Assembly: GCA_023387695.1 (NCBI GenBank)
Contig: JAEWHT010000361.1
Coordinates: forward strand, 1-17,213
Origin: Pseudomonadota bacterium
Lineage (GTDB): Bacteria > Pseudomonadota > Alphaproteobacteria > Rhizobiales > Xanthobacteraceae
Direction of reading: 5' to 3'
DNA: 17,213 bases
In this document: positions 1 through 7,627 of the stretch, in pieces
How positions within the stretch are numbered: position 1 is the first letter of the stretch
Layout: the number at the start of each line of letters is the position of its first letter
The notes under the pieces: generated by a model
Seen by the model: the letters and a program-made list of their open reading frames with translations, nothing else
What the model was told of the DNA's origin: nothing
Databases searched by the model: none
Translations under genes and position numbers: made by a program

Positions 1-1683
1 CACCGTGCCGGGAATGGCGAAGCTCAGCATGGTCGTGAATTCGAGCAGATGCCGGCCGACGAATCGTTGCCGCGTGAGCAGATAGGCGGTGAGCAGTCCG
101 ATCAGCGCCGTCAGCGGTGCCGCGATCGCGGCGACCTCCAGTGTCGTGAACAGGGAAGGCCAGGCCGCGCCCTCGAAGAACAGGCCATGGCTGAAGTCGA
201 CGGAGAAGCCGGTGCGATAATGCTCCAGCGTCGGCGTGTAATCGCGGCCCATCGTCTTGACGAAGCCGCCGATCAGGATGACCGCATAGATCACGACCGT
301 CAGCACGACCCACGGGATGATCACGGCGGCAGAGAGCAGGGTGACGGACGTCGGCAGCTTCGCTGCTAGGCCGGCATCGCCTTTGCCGGAGACGGTGGTG
401 TAGCTCTTGCCGCCGAGCCAGCGCTGCTGCAGCCAGAACGCGCCGAGCGTGAAGACGAGCAGCACGATCGACAGCACCGCAGCCATGCCCTGATTGTGCG
501 CGGCGCCGACTACGGCAAAGAAAATCTTGGTCGAAAGCACTTCGAAATTGCCGCCGAGCACGAGCGGGTTGCCGAAATCGGCGAGGCTCTCGACGAAGCC
601 GAGCAGGAAGGCGTTGGCAAGCCCCGGCCGCAGCAGTGGCCAGGTTACGGAGCGGAACGTCTGCCAATGCTTGGCGCCCAGCGTCTGCGCCGCTTCTTCG
701 AGGCTCGGTGCGATTCCCTGGACCACCCCCATCAGGACGAGGAAGGCGATCGGCGCGAAGGCCAGCACTTGCGCCAGCAGCACGCCCGGCAGACCATAGA
801 TCCAGCGCGAGCGCGGGATGCCGAACCATTCGGACATCAAGCCGGTGACGAGCCCGGCGCGGCCGAACAGCAGGATGAGCGCAAGGCCGATGACGAAAGG
901 CGGCGTGATGATTGGCAGCACCGTCATCGCACGCATCAGCCGCTTGCCCGGCATCGCCGTGCGCAACACGAGCAGCGCGCAGGCGAGGCCCAGCAGCGTG
1001 GTGATGAGGCCGGCGAGCACGCCGAGGACCAGCGTATTCCAGGCAACGCCGCAGGCGATGCCGCCGCCGAGGCAGCCCAGTCCCCAGATCGTCGAGGAGA
1101 AGAGTCGGTCCACGAATTCGCCCAACGCCCAGCCACCATTGGCGTCGACCAGCGCGCTGCGCAGGATCACTGCGACCGGCAGGAAAATGAAGAGAGCGAT
1201 CAGCAGCACCACCACACCAATCGTGGAGGTGGTGAAAAGATCGCCCCGGCAAAACCCGCGATAGGCCAAGCCATGGCAGAGCAGCAGGAGAAGCGAGAAC
1301 AGCGTCAGCAGCGCGCCGAAACCCATGCCGGGCTGGGCCGCGCCCGTGCCGCCGAGCAACGCCGCGAGCCAGGGTATGCCTTGGCCAGGAAGCGTAACCG
1401 CAAAACCTTGTGCGAAGAATGTGACGAGGCCGAACAGCCCGAGTGCGATCAGTGCGCGGCCGCTGAAGCTGGTCTCGGCGCGAACGGCGAGGAGCGTCGC
1501 CGCGAGGAGCGCGATGCCGACCGGCCAGAGCCAAGGTGCTGCTCCCGATAGCGCAAGCGCCAGCGCCGTGCCGGCCCGTCCGAACGGATAGCCGCCGAGG
1601 TCCCAGCCTTCCGGCAGGTACCAAGGGACAAGCACGTAGCCGAGCCAGCCGAACAGCAGAGCGAGCCGTGTCGAAGGGCGCAT
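1..1683 (-). CDS. AfuB-type two-domain ABC permease, 3' end beyond window
   Basis: Inner-membrane permease of a binding-protein-dependent importer. From ATG at 1683 the frame stays open for 561 codons to the window edge, so the C-terminus is missing. Reading it by hand gives about 190 N-terminal residues of hydrophobic segments before the first transport domain, as in the long AfuB-like permeases. A first EAA loop follows (EEAAQTLGAKHWQ, about residues 329-341, then TWPLLRPGLA). A second set of membrane segments begins after about residue 450, and the second EAA loop would lie outside. A GGAGAG ribosome site precedes the ATG, and the binding-protein stop is 22 bp upstream, so both are co-transcribed. 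The ATPase is presumably further left. Family assignment is firm; the substrate is inferred from neighbours (inositol phosphate or related). A ferric-iron role cannot be excluded from the permease alone. Confidence 0.88.
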   Translation of the reverse strand, partial: MRPSTRLALLFGWLGYVLVPWYLPEGWDLGGYPFGRAGTALALALSGAAPWLWPVGIALLAATLLAVRAETSFSGRALIALGLFGLVTFFAQGFAVTLPGQGIPWLAALLGGTGAAQPGMGFGALLTLFSLLLLLCHGLAYRGFCRGDLFTTSTIGVVVLLIALFIFLPVAVILRSALVDANGGWALGEFVDRLFSSTIWGLGCLGGGIACGVAWNTLVLGVLAGLITTLLGLACALLVLRTAMPGKRLMRAMTVLPIITPPFVIGLALILLFGRAGLVTGLMSEWFGIPRSRWIYGLPGVLLAQVLAFAPIAFLVLMGVVQGIAPSLEEAAQTLGAKHWQTFRSVTWPLLRPGLANAFLLGFVESLADFGNPLVLGGNFEVLSTKIFFAVVGAAHNQGMAAVLSIVLLVFTLGAFWLQQRWLGGKSYTTVSGKGDAGLAAKLPTSVTLLSAAVIIPWVVLTVVIYAVILIGGFVKTMGRDYTPTLEHYRTGFSVDFSHGLFFEGAAWPSLFTTLEVAAIAAPLTALIGLLTAYLLTRQRFVGRHLLEFTTMLSFAIPGTV

Positions 1684-1705
1684 CGGGTCTCTCCGCAGCC
1701 CGCTT

Positions 1706-2740
1706 CTATTTCGGCAGCGCCTTGACCTCCTTGTCCCACTTCGTCAGCAGCCGCGTGCGCTCGGCCGACGAGCCGTATTTGACGAAGTCGTAGTTGATCA
1801 ACTTCATCTCGTTCATCTTCGGCGCCTGCGCCGGCACTGGTGCATTCTTGTTCGATGGCACCTGATACGACTTCGCGGGTGCGCCAAGCGCCTGCGCGGC
1901 GGGGCTCAGCGCCCAATCGTAAAACTTCTTGGCGTTCTCCAGATTGCGTGCGCCCTTGACGATCGACATCGAGCCGATCTCGTAGCCGGTGCCCTCGCAC
2001 GGTGCGACCGGCTTGATCGGATCGCCCTGTACCGCGAAGACGACGGCATCGTGGATGAAGACGATGCCGACGGCGGTCTCGCCGAGGCTCGCGGCCTTGG
2101 CTGGTGCTGCGCCCGACTTGGTGTACTGGCTGACGTTCTTGTGCAGGGCCTTGAGATAGTCGAAGCCCTTGTCTTCGCCCATCAGCTGCACGACCGTGGC
2201 AAGCAGGGTATAGGCGGTGCCGGACGAGTTCGGGTCGGCGACCTGAACATCATCCTTGAGCTTGGGATTGAGCAGATCCGCCCAGCATTTCGGCTCCGGG
2301 ATGCCCTTGGCCTTGATCTGCTCGGTGTTGTAGCCGAAGCCGAGCGCGCCGGCATAGATGCCGATCGAGCGCTGCTTCGCTGCCTTCCACTGGTTCAGTG
2401 CCCAGTCGTTCAGATCCTTGTTGGCGGGGGATTCGTATTCGAGCGTCAGCCCCTCTTCAGCGGCCTGCAGATGCGGGTCGCCGGTGCCGCCCCACCAGAT
2501 GTCGCCGCGCGGGTTCGAGGCCTCCGCTCTGAGCTGCGCATAGACTTCGCCTGCGGATTTCCGCGTCATCGAAACCTTGATGCCCGTCTCCTTCTCGAAG
2601 GTCGTGGACATCGCGCGGCACCATTCTTCCTGGACGCCGCAATACATCACGAGCGAACCATCGGCCGACGCCGTGACTGCGCCCGCAGCCAGGATGCCAG
2701 CACTGAACAGCGCCCTGAAAGTCAGAGATTTCGAAAACAT
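1706..2740 (-). CDS. AfuA-like periplasmic solute-binding protein
   Basis: Periplasmic receptor that hands ligand to the permease encoded just downstream; 344 residues. ATG 2740 is preferred over an upstream in-frame start because it follows a GGAGGTGG ribosome site and opens a signal peptide (hydrophobic core, cleavage likely after ASA, residue 26). The mature protein shows the type II binding-protein pattern of the Fe/AfuA branch: FEKETGIKV (48-56), GEVYAQLRAEASNPRGDIWWGG (64-85), SGTAYTLLATVVQLMGEDKGFDYL (173-196), QYTKSGAAPAKAA (205-217), EGTGYEIG (249-256), NAKKFYDWAL (269-278). No tandem tyrosine pair, the iron ligands of FbpA, is present anywhere, which argues against ferric iron. AfuA relatives are known to bind sugar phosphates. 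Four cysteines (34, 41, 152, 248) could form disulfides. Neighbouring phosphatase and inositol dehydrogenase suggest a phosphorylated inositol ligand; that is inference. Confidence 0.87.
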   Translation of the reverse strand: MFSKSLTFRALFSAGILAAGAVTASADGSLVMYCGVQEEWCRAMSTTFEKETGIKVSMTRKSAGEVYAQLRAEASNPRGDIWWGGTGDPHLQAAEEGLTLEYESPANKDLNDWALNQWKAAKQRSIGIYAGALGFGYNTEQIKAKGIPEPKCWADLLNPKLKDDVQVADPNSSGTAYTLLATVVQLMGEDKGFDYLKALHKNVSQYTKSGAAPAKAASLGETAVGIVFIHDAVVFAVQGDPIKPVAPCEGTGYEIGSMSIVKGARNLENAKKFYDWALSPAAQALGAPAKSYQVPSNKNAPVPAQAPKMNEMKLINYDFVKYGSSAERTRLLTKWDKEVKALPK

Positions 2741-2759
2741 GGCCCACCTCCCCGGAACG

Positions 2760-2774
2760 AGAACTTGATGTTCT
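2760..2774. promoter_or_regulatory. Short dyad in phosphatase/binding-protein spacer
   Basis: The 93-bp gap between the phosphatase stop and the binding-protein start is the largest inside this operon. It holds an inverted repeat AGAAC-N5-GTTCT, about 20 bp upstream of the binding-protein ATG on the minus strand. It has no trailing T run, so it is not a terminator. It could be an internal operator or an mRNA hairpin that sets a different expression level for the transporter. Five-bp arms are weak evidence. Confidence 0.25.
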
Positions 2775-2833
2775 TCGCAATTAACTGTGACGGTGGCGTC
2801 TCTGTCGCCCCAAAGCAACAAGTATTAAGTCGA

Positions 2834-3616
2834 TCAGGTAATCCCCGTGATGTCGCTGAGCAGCGTAGCCAGCGCCGGCGTACAGCACAGGATCGGGTTG
2901 CCCTTGCTGATGCCGTCTCCGGCGAAGAAGTCGTTGACCCAGGCGCCGGCCTCGCTGGCGATCACAATGCCGGCGGCGACGTCCCAGGCGTTGATGTGCA
3001 GCTCGGCATAGCCGTCGGTGCGCGCGGTCGCGACGTTGCAGAGGCCCAAGGTGCCGGAGCCTACGCGCTTGACCGAGCAGCCGGCGGCATAACCGCGGCC
3101 GATCATGTCGAGATAAAGCTGCGCTGGCATGCGGGTCGACCAGCCGAATTCGGCGCAGGCGCGTCGGATATCATCGACGCCGGAGACCGCGATCTTCTGC
3201 CCGTTCAGCGTCGCGCCCTGGCCGCGTTGCGCGACATAGAGCTCGTCCAGCGCCGGCGCGGCGACGATCCCGATCGTCGGCTCGCGGTTCAGCAGGAAGC
3301 CGATGGAGATGCACCAGTTGCGATCGCCATGGGCGAAGTTCGCGGTGCCGTCGATCGGATCGAGGATCCAGACCGCATCGCTGGCCTCGCCGCCGCCTTC
3401 CTCGCCGATCACCGTGTCGCCGGGAAAAAGCTCCGCCAGCCGCGCTCGCAAGAAATCCTCGACGGTGCCGTCGGCGACGGTGAGCCAGTCCTGGGCTCCC
3501 TTCATCGTGATGCCGAGGCTCTCCTTGCGACCGAAATAGCTGAGCGCGATGCGCCCCGCTTCGGCGGCGAGGCCCTGGGCCGCGTAGCGGCGCAGCAAGA
3601 GTTCGGCTGGCGTCAT
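2834..3616 (-). CDS. Inositol-monophosphatase-family phosphatase
   Basis: Cytoplasmic Mg-dependent phosphatase of the IMPase/SuhB/HisN family, 260 residues (normal length). It shows the metal-site motifs in order: GEEGG (71-75), DPIDGTANFAHG (86-97) and NAWDVAAG (209-216). These supply the acidic ligands for two or three metal ions. The reading frame stays open for 230 codons upstream, but that stretch is antisense to nothing coherent and overlaps iolG in another frame. ATG 3616, 2 bp after the iolG stop, matches the family N-terminus, so there is no fusion. Relatives hydrolyse inositol-1-phosphate, histidinol phosphate or related esters. Tight coupling to iolG points to an inositol phosphate, giving free inositol that IolG oxidises. 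Exact substrate is inference. Confidence 0.88.
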   Translation of the reverse strand: MTPAELLLRRYAAQGLAAEAGRIALSYFGRKESLGITMKGAQDWLTVADGTVEDFLRARLAELFPGDTVIGEEGGGEASDAVWILDPIDGTANFAHGDRNWCISIGFLLNREPTIGIVAAPALDELYVAQRGQGATLNGQKIAVSGVDDIRRACAEFGWSTRMPAQLYLDMIGRGYAAGCSVKRVGSGTLGLCNVATARTDGYAELHINAWDVAAGIVIASEAGAWVNDFFAGDGISKGNPILCCTPALATLLSDITGIT

Positions 3617-3618
3617 CG

Positions 3619-4623
3619 TCAGGCGGTCCCGATCGCGACGGGGCGGCCGGTGCGGGCCGATTCGGTGGCCGCGTCGGCGAGCATCTGCGCGCGCAGCCCG
3701 TCGAGACCGGTCGGCGAGGGTGCAACCTTGCCGGCGCAGGCATCGATGAAGGCCGCAAGCTCGGCGCGATATGCGGCCGCATAACGTTCGAGGAAGAAGT
3801 TCTGCACCGGATCCGCGCGAAAACCCTGGCCGGTCGCGATCTCCACCGTCGTCTCGTGGATGTTGCCGGCCCGCAGCATTCCCTTCGAGCCATGCACCTC
3901 GATGCGCTGGTCGTAGCCGTAAGTGGCGCGGCGCGAATTCGAAATCTGCGCGATGCGTCCGCTCGCCGTCTTCATCAGCACGGCGGCCGTATCGACATCG
4001 CCGGCTTCGCCAATGGCCTTGTCCACCAGCGCCGAGCCGAGCGCGAACACCTCGACCGGCTCCTCCGCCAGCAGGAAGCGCGCCATGTCGAAATCGTGGA
4101 TCATCATGTCGCGAAAGAGGCCGCCCGAGCGCTTCACATAGTCGACCGGCGGCGGTCCGGGATCGCGCGAGATGACGTTGATGATCTCGATTTCGCCGGC
4201 CTCGCCGCTGCGCAGCCGCTTCTCCAGCGCCGCAAAGTTCGGATCGAAGCGGCGGTTGAAGCCGATCATCAGCGGCCTGCCCGTCTTCTCGACGGTCGCC
4301 AGGCAACGGCGAATGCGGTTCGAATCAAGGTCGACCGGCTTCTCGCAGAACACCGCCTTGCCGGCCGATACGGCGGCTTCGATCAGGTCGGCATGCGTAT
4401 CCGTCGGCGTGCAGATCAGAATGGCGTCGATGCCGGAATCGCTCAGGATTGCGTCGGCGTTGGCCGCGAGCGCGCCTGCAGCCTGCGCCAGCGAGGACGC
4501 AGCTTCTTGCGAGGCGTCGGCCACGGCAACGAGTTGTGCATCGCCGCGTGCCGCGACATTGAGGCCGTGAATGCGCCCGATCCTGCCGGCGCCAAGAAGT
4601 CCAAACCGCATTTTCATCATCAT
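3619..4623 (-). CDS. iolG: Inositol 2-dehydrogenase (Gfo/Idh/MocA family)
   Basis: NAD-dependent oxidation of myo-inositol (or an isomer) to 2-keto-inositol, the first step of inositol breakdown. There are 334 residues from ATG 4623. Three further in-frame ATGs (4620, 4617, 4611) follow, and start MRFGLLGAGRIG at 4611 is equally possible; no strong ribosome site separates them. The Rossmann motif GAGRIG is at 11-16, EKP with the catalytic lysine at 94-96 and RDMMIHDFD at 171-179. K95, D172 and H176 sit where the family's catalytic Lys-Asp-His are expected. It is the first gene of the leftward operon, 2 bp ahead of the phosphatase, and divergent from iolD. The Gfo/Idh/MocA family is broad, so scyllo- or D-chiro-inositol activity is possible, but iolD and iolE next door support IolG. 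Confidence 0.88.
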   Translation of the reverse strand: MMMKMRFGLLGAGRIGRIHGLNVAARGDAQLVAVADASQEAASSLAQAAGALAANADAILSDSGIDAILICTPTDTHADLIEAAVSAGKAVFCEKPVDLDSNRIRRCLATVEKTGRPLMIGFNRRFDPNFAALEKRLRSGEAGEIEIINVISRDPGPPPVDYVKRSGGLFRDMMIHDFDMARFLLAEEPVEVFALGSALVDKAIGEAGDVDTAAVLMKTASGRIAQISNSRRATYGYDQRIEVHGSKGMLRAGNIHETTVEIATGQGFRADPVQNFFLERYAAAYRAELAAFIDACAGKVAPSPTGLDGLRAQMLADAATESARTGRPVAIGTA

Positions 4624-4625
4624 GT

Positions 4626-4638
4626 CCGTCTAAGACGG
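4626..4638. promoter_or_regulatory. Dyad abutting the iolG start
   Basis: Perfect inverted repeat CCGTC-TAA-GACGG, ending 2 bp before the first possible iolG ATG. On the iolG mRNA it would fold into a 5-bp stem with a 3-nt loop over the ribosome-binding region. On DNA it could be a repressor half-site pair. Function unknown; arms are short. Confidence 0.35.
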
Positions 4639-4684
4639 AAGCGCTCCCTCAGGTGGCATATTCTCTTTGTGTTGCTTGACTATT

Positions 4685-4698
4685 GGATTAAGCATTCC
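4685..4698. promoter_or_regulatory. Candidate IolR-like operator
   Basis: GGAT-N6-TTCC inside a longer TGGA-N8-TCCA symmetry, just downstream of a TTGACT hexamer. It differs by one base from the GGAA-N6-TTCC pattern that, as I recall it, has been proposed for the RpiR-type IolR repressor of Sinorhizobium inositol genes. No iolR gene lies in the window. Position and resemblance make it a reasonable operator candidate. Confidence 0.4.
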
Positions 4699-4809
4699 AT
4701 TCTCTGCGCCGCCTAGTCAAGGTCGGAGCGTGCCCTTGGCGATGTCGTCAACCGCGCCACAGCATTGTGGCAGATCGGACGATGAGGAAGGCGCGGTCAG
4801 CGCGATGAT

Positions 4810-4820
4810 GGAACAGTTCC
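4810..4820. promoter_or_regulatory. GGAAC-A-GTTCC palindrome upstream of iolD
   Basis: Perfect 11-bp palindrome (5-bp arms, one central base), 46 bp before the iolD ATG. It uses the same GGAA/TTCC half-sites as the 4685-4698 element but with a shorter spacer. It could be a second repressor site or coincidence. Confidence 0.3.
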
Positions 4821-4865
4821 GCCAGCTTGCCCTAGCCGGGTGGCGCGGTTGAGTGGGAGCGAGTA

Positions 4866-6707
4866 ATGGCGACGATCAGGCTGACCATGGCGCAGGCGCT
4901 CGTCGCCGCGATGGCTGCGCAGCGGACGGTGATCGACGGGAAGGACCAGCCGCTCTTCGCCGGCATCTGGGGCATCTTCGGGCATGGTAATGTCGCGGGC
5001 CTCGGCGAGGCGCTGTACGCCGTGCGTGATCGTCTGCCGACCTTGCGCGCGCATAACGAACAGGCGATGGCGCATGCCGCGATCGCCTTCGCCAAGGCCT
5101 CGCGCCGCCGGCGCATGATGGCGGTGACGAGCTCGATCGGCCCTGGTGCGACCAACATGGTGACAGCCGCAGCCGTGGCTCACGTCAATCGCCTCCCGGT
5201 GCTACTGTTGCCGGGCGATGTCTTCGCCGGACGCCGCCCTGATCCGGTGCTGCAGCAGATCGAGGATTTCGGCGACGGCACCGTCTCCGCGAATGATTGC
5301 TTCCGGCCGGTCTCGCGCTATTTCGACCGCATCACCCGGCCCGAGCAGATCATGCCCGCCTTCGAGCGCGCGATGCAGGTGCTGACGGATGCCGCTGAAT
5401 GCGGACCCGTGACGCTCGCGCTCTGCCAGGATGTGCAGACGGAAGCCTACGACTATCCCGACTGGTTCTTTGCCGAGCGAATCTGGCAGCCGCGACGGGC
5501 GCGGCCCGATGAGGTACAGTTGGCGCAGGCGGCCGCGCTGCTGATGGCAGCGAAGCGTCCGCTCGTCGTCGCCGGCGGAGGCGTCCTCTATAGCGAGGCG
5601 GAAGGCGATCTCGCTTCCTTCTGCACCGCGCACGGCATCCCGGTTGCGGAAACGCAGGCCGGCAAAAGCACGCTGCCGCACGACCATCCGCTCAATCTCG
5701 GCGCGATCGGCGTCACCGGCACTGGTGCGGCCAACAACGCGGCGCAGAAGGCCGATCTCGTGCTCGCGATCGGCACGCGCCTGCAGGATTTCACCACCGG
5801 CTCGCGCTCGCTCTTTGCCGATCCCGCGTGCCGGATCGTTGGGCTCAATACGCAGATCTTCGACGCCGGCAAGCACCGTGCGCAACCGCTCGTCGCCGAT
5901 GCCAAGGTCGGCTTGGCCGAACTCGGCGCTGCCCTTCAGGGCTGGACCGCGCCTGCCTCCTGGACTCAACAGTCAAGAACTGGCCGCACGGTCTGGCTGG
6001 AAACAACTGCGCGCTACACCGCGGCCGGCAACGAAGCCTTGCCGAGCGATGCGCAGGTCATCGGCGCGGTCCAACGTAAGAGCCAACCCAGCGATGTCGT
6101 GCTGTGCGCCGCCGGCGGCTTGCCCGGCGAGCTGCACAAGCTCTGGCAGGCGGGCGCACCCGGCGGCTACCACATGGAATACGGCTATTCCTGCATGGGC
6201 TACGAGATCGCCGGCGGGCTCGGCGTCAAGCTCGCCGATCCCAAGCGCGAAGTCATCGTGATGGTCGGAGACGGCTCTTACATGATGATGAATTCCGAGA
6301 TCGCCACGTCGGTGATGCTCGGCGCCAAGCTGATGATCGTCGTGCTCGACAATCGCGGTTTCGGCTGCATCAACCGCCTCCAGAACGCGACCGGTGGTGC
6401 GCCCTTCAATAACCTGCTGCGCGATACCAGGCATGAGACGCTGCCCGCGATCGACTTCGCCGCCCACGCCGCCGCGATGGGGGCGATCGCGCGCAAGGTC
6501 GCTGATATCAATGAGCTGGAAGCGGCGTTCGACGAGGCGCGTCGCCACGACGGGACGAGCGTCATCGTGATCGACACCGACCCGATGCCCTCGACTGATG
6601 CCGGCGGCCATTGGTGGGATGTGGCCGTGCCCGAGGTCTCGGAGCGCACCGAAGTCGAAGCCGCAAGGCGCAATTATGTCGAGGCGCTCGTGCGCCGCAA
6701 ATACTGA
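4866..6707 (+). CDS. iolD: 3D-(3,5/4)-trihydroxycyclohexane-1,2-dione hydrolase
   Basis: Thiamine-diphosphate enzyme that opens the ring of the trihydroxycyclohexane-dione made by IolE, giving 5-deoxy-glucuronate; cytoplasmic. There are 613 residues, the usual size. The N-terminal ThDP domain has IFGHGNVAGLGEAL (37-50) and HNEQAMAHAA (63-72), whose Glu65 would activate the cofactor. A central domain follows, then the C-terminal pyrophosphate domain with GDGSYMMMNSEIA (468-480) and LDNRGFGC (494-501), whose Asp469 and Asn496 would bind Mg. The Met-rich and HNEQAMAH signatures are typical of IolD rather than acetolactate synthase. The start follows a GGGAGCGA ribosome site. It is the first gene of the rightward operon with iolE. 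High confidence. Confidence 0.95.
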   Translation: MATIRLTMAQALVAAMAAQRTVIDGKDQPLFAGIWGIFGHGNVAGLGEALYAVRDRLPTLRAHNEQAMAHAAIAFAKASRRRRMMAVTSSIGPGATNMVTAAAVAHVNRLPVLLLPGDVFAGRRPDPVLQQIEDFGDGTVSANDCFRPVSRYFDRITRPEQIMPAFERAMQVLTDAAECGPVTLALCQDVQTEAYDYPDWFFAERIWQPRRARPDEVQLAQAAALLMAAKRPLVVAGGGVLYSEAEGDLASFCTAHGIPVAETQAGKSTLPHDHPLNLGAIGVTGTGAANNAAQKADLVLAIGTRLQDFTTGSRSLFADPACRIVGLNTQIFDAGKHRAQPLVADAKVGLAELGAALQGWTAPASWTQQSRTGRTVWLETTARYTAAGNEALPSDAQVIGAVQRKSQPSDVVLCAAGGLPGELHKLWQAGAPGGYHMEYGYSCMGYEIAGGLGVKLADPKREVIVMVGDGSYMMMNSEIATSVMLGAKLMIVVLDNRGFGCINRLQNATGGAPFNNLLRDTRHETLPAIDFAAHAAAMGAIARKVADINELEAAFDEARRHDGTSVIVIDTDPMPSTDAGGHWWDVAVPEVSERTEVEAARRNYVEALVRRKY

Positions 6708-6722
6708 TCAAGCGAGGACGAC

Positions 6723-7622
6723 ATGCCCATCCGTATCGGCGCCAACCCCATCGGCTGGTCGAACGACGATCTGCAGGACATCGGCGGCGAGACGCCGCTC
6801 GAGACGTGCCTCGCCGAGGCGCGCCAGGTCGGCTTCGTGGGCATGGAACTCGGCCACAAATTTCCGCGCGAGCCGCAAGCTTTGAAGGCCGCACTCGCGC
6901 CCTTCGGCATGGCCTGTATCTCCGGCTGGTATTCGGCGGAGCTCCTGAAGCGCGACGCCGATGAGGAGATGCGGCACCTGCGCCCGCATCTCGATCTCCT
7001 GAAGGCGATGGGATCGAACGTGCTGGTCTTTGCCGAGACCTCGAATGCGATCCATGGCGATCGCAGCAAGCCGCTATCGCAGCGGCCGGTGATGAAGGCC
7101 GGTGACTGGGCGCAGTTCGGCCGCCGCATCACGGAGGTCGCCGAGCGTACGCTCGCCGAGGGCGTCAGGCTGGTCTATCACCATCACATCGGCACCATCG
7201 TGGAGAGTGCCGATGACATCGACGCCTTCATGGCGGCAACTGGCGAGGCCGCGCATCTCCTGCTCGACACCGGCCATGCCACGTGGGGCGGCGCCGATCC
7301 GGCAGCGCTCGCCCGAAAATATCGCGCCCGCATCAGCCATGTTCATGCCAAGGATGTGCGCCGCGCCGTGATGGAGCAGGCGCGCCGCGAGGATTGGAGC
7401 TTCCTCGATGCGGTGCTGGGGCAGGGCAGCGCGCTCGGTGTCTACACCGTGCCCGGTGACGGCATCGTGGATTATCCGGCGGTGTTCCGCGAGCTCAGGG
7501 GCTATTCCGGCTGGGTCGTGGTCGAGGCCGAGCAGGACCCGAAGAAGGCGAACCCGCTGACCTATGCCAAGAAGGGCATGGCCCATTTGAAGCAGAGCCT
7601 GAACGAGGCCGGGCTCTCCTGA
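6723..7622 (+). CDS. iolE: Inosose dehydratase
   Basis: Dehydrates 2-keto-myo-inositol (the IolG product) to the cyclohexane-dione used by IolD; cytoplasmic. There are 299 residues, the family's usual size, in a xylose-isomerase-like TIM barrel with a divalent metal. Metal- and substrate-site segments visible in order are GFVGMELGHKFP (37-48), VYHHHIGT (151-158), LLLDTGHATWGG (179-190), SHVHAKDV (205-212), and VVVEAEQDP near the C-terminus. The start is preceded by GAGGA, and the gap from iolD is 15 bp, so the two are co-transcribed. The gene ends 5 bp before the convergent dinB stop, so no iolB or iolC follows here. High confidence. Confidence 0.94.
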   Translation: MPIRIGANPIGWSNDDLQDIGGETPLETCLAEARQVGFVGMELGHKFPREPQALKAALAPFGMACISGWYSAELLKRDADEEMRHLRPHLDLLKAMGSNVLVFAETSNAIHGDRSKPLSQRPVMKAGDWAQFGRRITEVAERTLAEGVRLVYHHHIGTIVESADDIDAFMAATGEAAHLLLDTGHATWGGADPAALARKYRARISHVHAKDVRRAVMEQARREDWSFLDAVLGQGSALGVYTVPGDGIVDYPAVFRELRGYSGWVVVEAEQDPKKANPLTYAKKGMAHLKQSLNEAGLS

Positions 7623-7627
7623 GTCCG

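Larger units (their letters stand above)
4624..4865. promoter_or_regulatory. Divergent iolG/iolD control region
   Basis: A 242-bp spacer between the divergent iolG and iolD genes, with no convincing gene. It is locally more A/T-rich around 4660-4705 than its surroundings, as expected for a promoter. Visible elements are the dyad at 4626-4638, a TTGACT hexamer at 4676-4681 that could serve as a rightward -35, the near-palindrome GGAT-TAAGCA-TTCC at 4685-4698, and GGAACAGTTCC at 4810-4820. No clean -10 could be paired with confidence in either direction. The region must hold promoters for both operons. Confidence 0.6.

Noticed and set aside
496..1551. 351-codon plus-strand frame rich in Gln, Arg and Glu
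   Set aside because: Antisense to the permease; composition is what the complement of a hydrophobic membrane gene gives.
2051..3784. 577-codon open frame on the plus strand
   Set aside because: It lies antisense to the binding protein, the phosphatase and part of iolG, which carry clear family motifs. Its own translation is low-complexity Arg/Ala/Gly-rich with no domain; a typical shadow in GC-rich DNA.
3617..4306. 230-codon upstream extension of the phosphatase frame, suggesting a fusion protein
   Set aside because: The extension overlaps iolG in another frame and reads as Arg-rich nonsense; the phosphatase family N-terminus begins at ATG 3616, 2 bp after the iolG stop.
3856..4716. 286-codon plus-strand frame
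   Set aside because: Antisense to iolG and through its promoter region; no recognisable domain.
4743..4852. 36-codon ORF ending 13 bp before iolD
   Set aside because: No ribosome site at useful spacing, no recognisable family, and it runs over likely regulatory DNA.
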